The notes below the pieces were generated by a model that saw nothing but the letters and a program-made list of their open reading frames with translations, did not search any database and was not told the origin of the DNA. 64,000 nt of DNA from Elysia chlorotica. Lineage: Eukaryota > Mollusca > Gastropoda > Plakobranchidae. The stretch covers positions 169,411-233,410 of the forward strand of contig RQTK01000675.1 of NCBI GenBank assembly GCA_003991915.1, given 5' to 3'. This document shows positions 63,696 through 64,000 of the stretch, in pieces (within the stretch, counting starts at the first letter, position 1; every line of letters begins with the position of its first letter). A program made the position numbers and the translations under genes.

Positions 63696-64000
63696 ACTCT
63701 TTCTCTGTCTTTGCGTCTCTCCCTCTGTCGCTCTGTCTCTCGCCCCCTCTCCCCTCTCGTTCTCTCTCCCTCTTTCTTTTTTTCCCTCTCTCGGTAGATG
63801 TAGGCATAATTTCCTTTTTCGTAATCTCAACCTGTTTCTGTCGATCATTTTCCCTGAACGCAAACACCCACTGTCTACGTTCTACATCCCTTCAAATACC
63901 GACTCTGTATCGAGGACGGTTAACTTGTCTCCTCGAAAAACCAATACACACAGACACGCAGCCTAACCCATGTGACCCTTCTCCGATCTTCTTCAAACTA
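62558..64000 (+). CDS. mariner transposase (DD34D), open at the 3' end
   Basis: A continuous frame from ATG 62558 to the window end, with no stop codon (481 codons). Residues 1 to about 340 are a mariner transposase: N-terminal helix-turn-helix (GQTPTEIHQQM ... HWVRKFKSG, then EPREGRPTS), the linker motif WVPRLLTADQK, and the catalytic triad MDETW, HDNAPAH and YSPDLAPSDF, with 34 residues between the second and third Asp. Similarity ends at DRWQKCV near 63575; the normal last few residues and stop are missing. The frame instead runs through PTAPIFLSS, a Ser/Leu run encoded by the CT repeat 63653-63694, and unrelated sequence. So the catalytic core looks intact but the 3' end is replaced. Mariner transposases cut and paste their own element at TA dinucleotides in the nucleus. 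Confidence 0.94.
63653..63800. repeat. (CT)n microsatellite and CT-rich flank
   Basis: A perfect CT run at 63653-63694, then irregular CT-rich sequence to about 63795, immediately after the mariner transposase core. Confidence 0.95.

Overview
The window is AT-rich metazoan nuclear DNA with short, phase-consistent exons, GT-AG introns, many microsatellites and several families of transposon debris. Gene structure, the protein sequences and the abundance of TCTAGATC-type islands suggest a gastropod mollusc, probably heterobranch; that assignment is inference. No bacterial-type operon, CRISPR array, rRNA or functional tRNA gene was seen.

Four host genes are visible. (1) TAF6 (+, 3029-13502) is complete: eleven coding exons, 622 codons, encoding the TFIID/SAGA histone-fold subunit. 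(2) A mitochondrial-clan cytochrome P450 (-, 32044-18518) is complete: ten coding exons, 524 codons. Inside it lies a duplicated two-exon cassette that can be skipped, included or swapped without breaking frame. TAF6 and the P450 are tail to tail. (3) The 3' end of a SCAMP membrane-trafficking gene (+, 40842-42353); its 5' exons were not found. (4) A SWEET-type sugar transporter (-, 57669-52853) with five recognisable exons and an unlocated N-terminal exon. SCAMP and SWEET are tail to tail across about 10 kb of noncoding DNA.

Mobile DNA fills much of the rest: a 5'-truncated pogo/Tigger transposase between the two copies of the P450 cassette; a mariner with an intact DD34D transposase at the right edge, whose frame stays open through a CT microsatellite to the window end; non-LTR retrotransposon fragments at 0.85-1.5, 37.9-38.7, 39.4, 51.0-51.6 and 58.3-58.8 kb; a tRNA-derived SINE family (19.7, 34.5, 40.2, 47.5, 55.6 kb) and two other tRNA-headed repeats; five local tandem duplications of 113-800 bp; and long simple repeats.

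The best candidate for something undescribed is the P450 exon cassette: two nearly identical K-helix (ExxR) exons preceded by unrelated I-helix-like coding sequence, with all splice phases compatible. The four host genes have unrelated roles (transcription initiation, steroid/xenobiotic-type oxidation, vesicle traffic, sugar transport); nothing suggests they work as one pathway.
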